Part shown: positions 62,570-64,000 of the stretch, one piece after another
How the letters are laid out: every line of letters begins with the position of its first letter
How positions within the stretch are numbered: the stretch's first letter is position 1
Source: Bemisia tabaci
Taxonomy: Eukaryota > Arthropoda > Insecta > Hemiptera > Aleyrodidae
Length of the DNA stretch: 64,000 nucleotides
NCBI RefSeq assembly: GCF_918797505.1
Contig: NC_092798.1
Location: 11,669,501-11,733,500 of the forward strand
Direction of reading: 5' to 3'
Program-made: the position numbers and the translations under genes
The notes under the pieces: model-generated
The model's input: the letters and a program-made list of their open reading frames with translations, nothing else
The model's database searches: none
Told to the model about the DNA's origin: nothing

Positions 62570-64000
62570 GTAAGTTCTTATAAAAAAAAGTCGAAAATCC
62601 ACCCTAATTTAAGAAATTATCTACTCAAAATAATTGATCATCTTAAATTTCCACCTGTGAAGAAAACTGAAAATTATTGCTGGTCAAATTTGCCATTGAA
62701 GACATTTCTCAGTGTGTCTACCGGTCCCCGAAAGTCCCCAATGTCCCCAATTATTCCCGAATTTGGAAGGGTGTCCCTGATACCCTGGAAAGTCCCCAAT
62801 TTTCTTGTTCAGGTCCCCAAAAATGACAAAAATTGTCCTAAACACTGGCATTTTCAAATTTTCCTGCCGACTGCGGTATAACCAGGAATAGAAAAACTGA
62901 AGTGTTGCTTGGTTTTTCATGTTTTCATCGGTTCAACATGATTTGTAAAATTAGTTGTATAATATACGTCTTTTAACACTCTAATTAACTCCCTTTCTCT
63001 TACTATTCTGGGGAAAAAATTCCCCGATTTTCTTGAAAAAACACCCCTAAAAGTCCCCGAAAGTCCCCAATTTTGGTTTTTCATAATTGGTAGACACCCT
63101 GTTTCTGTACATTTAGCAAATTATCATCAACGTTTCTTCCTCTTCTTATAATGGTCACTAGGGCACAGTCCTGTCCATCAACCCCTTAAGTATGGAGTAC
63201 ATATCTAACCTCAATAAATATAGAGATACTTTAAACCATTAAAACCAAAAACATCAACAAAAAAATTAAATTATCTTCAGAAGTGAGTCAGCTTTGTGCC
63301 ATCTCTTGGGTGGTACAGTAAGCCGATCATCGAAAGTTTAAAGCAGCACAATAAAGACATTGAACTGCGATACATTGCATGGATAAGATAGGTATATCTA
63401 GTCTTGTCCAGTGTTTGAAACTCGTCATGAAGTCTTAGCAGCCATCTAGCCTGCAACTTTTTTTCTTAGGGGCCAACTCAGATTTCTTAGGAGTCAAAAT
63501 GAAAAATTGCTTTTTTGAAATGCCTTGAGCCAGGAGCACCTTACTGAATGCGCCGAAAAATCCCAAAAACAGAAATTAACAACGATTTTCTTCCAAGACT
63601 TGGCCGCTAGTTTCAATTCTTAGCAGCAAATTGCTGTTTGGCCGGAGTTTGTTTCAAACACTGGTCTTGTCAAGTGTCGCAGTGCCGATAAAGTTTCAAT
63701 AATAGGGTGGCTGTTAATCTTTTTCCCCAGGGTGGTCTGTTTGGACAGATTTTTGCTGGTCTCTCCTTGTCCATCGGGTCAGTCTCCTCCAACCATATTC
63801 TCTTCCTTCTTGCTGGCTCATTTTGTCTACTTTTCATGTCAGCCACAAGCATTACTGATGGATCAATGTTTATTTCAACAAAGTTTTACCCCTCTGTGAT
63901 TCTCTGAACTTAAAAACTTTTTAAGAGAAATTCAGTGCATGGAGAATGTTTTTCGATTTTAGAACGTCTTGAAAGTAAAGCATGCCTGATCTGACCTAAG
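62570..64000. other. Intron of the LRWD1-like gene at the right edge
   Basis: The sequence after the GTAAGT donor at 62570 should be intron, since the exon ends in phase 1 and the rest of the WD propeller is missing. It holds the CCCC-rich repeat at 62712-63103. An acceptor-like site at about 63731 opens a frame, but in the required phase it does not look like WD sequence. The next true exon is probably outside the window. Confidence 0.5.
62712..63103. repeat. Repeat with GTCCCCGAAAGTCCCCAAT blocks and inverted ends
   Basis: GTGTCTACCGG at the left and GGTAGACACCCTG at the right are inverted. GTCCCCGAAAGTCCCCAAT occurs near both ends in direct orientation, with more CCCC blocks between. It looks like a dispersed non-coding element in the last visible intron of the LRWD1-like gene. 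Confidence 0.45.

Noticed and set aside
63707..63907. 66-codon hydrophobic frame following an AG at the right edge
   Set aside because: In the phase required by the previous LRWD1-like exon it is a different frame with no WD character; the hydrophobic frame has no support.
1..64000. CRISPR arrays, tRNA, rRNA or bacterial-type operons
   Set aside because: None seen. The direct repeats present are transposon-like or simple sequence, and the genes are spliced.

Overview
The window is eukaryotic and most likely from an insect. Genes are split by long AT-rich introns with GT-AG borders, and the introns and spacers carry many short inverted-repeat (MITE or foldback) elements. No bacterial operon, CRISPR array, rRNA or tRNA was seen. 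The repeat families look to me like those of the whitefly Bemisia tabaci (Hemiptera), but that is recollection, not a search result. The protein identities below are firmer than the species.

Left part (3022-18400, minus strand): a complete gene for cytosolic 10-formyltetrahydrofolate dehydrogenase (ALDH1L1 type). I rebuilt it from 14 coding exons that join in frame to 904 residues and a stop codon. It has the formyltransferase/hydrolase, carrier-protein and aldehyde dehydrogenase parts in order, with the key catalytic residues intact. About 5.4 kb separates it from the next gene, which points the other way. That gap holds a foldback element and one coding-like exon I could not assign.

Middle (23769-44120, plus strand): a complete exportin-5 (XPO5) gene. 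Eighteen coding exons join in frame to 1209 residues and a stop. One intron appears to use a GC donor. Its introns hold several inverted repeats, including a hairpin with arms of about 125 bp and another with a 50 bp stem. Exportin-5 itself exports hairpin RNAs.

Right part: after about 6.6 kb with little coding signal (a dispersed repeat and an 80 bp-stem hairpin) comes a single-exon ankyrin-repeat gene (50706-52229). Its C-terminus resembles a PRANC or F-box-like tail. Next is the start of a WD-repeat gene (54598-62569 and beyond the window) that matches LRWD1/ORCA, the origin-recognition-complex partner. Its first exon sits directly below a CCAAT/E-box region and appears to lack the leucine-rich repeats of the vertebrate protein.

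The genes do not form a functional cluster. They are independent housekeeping genes (folate oxidation, small-RNA/tRNA export, replication-origin chromatin) plus one possibly lineage-specific ankyrin gene. Much of the remaining structure comes from at least four families of small non-coding transposable elements, one copy being nested inside another repeat.
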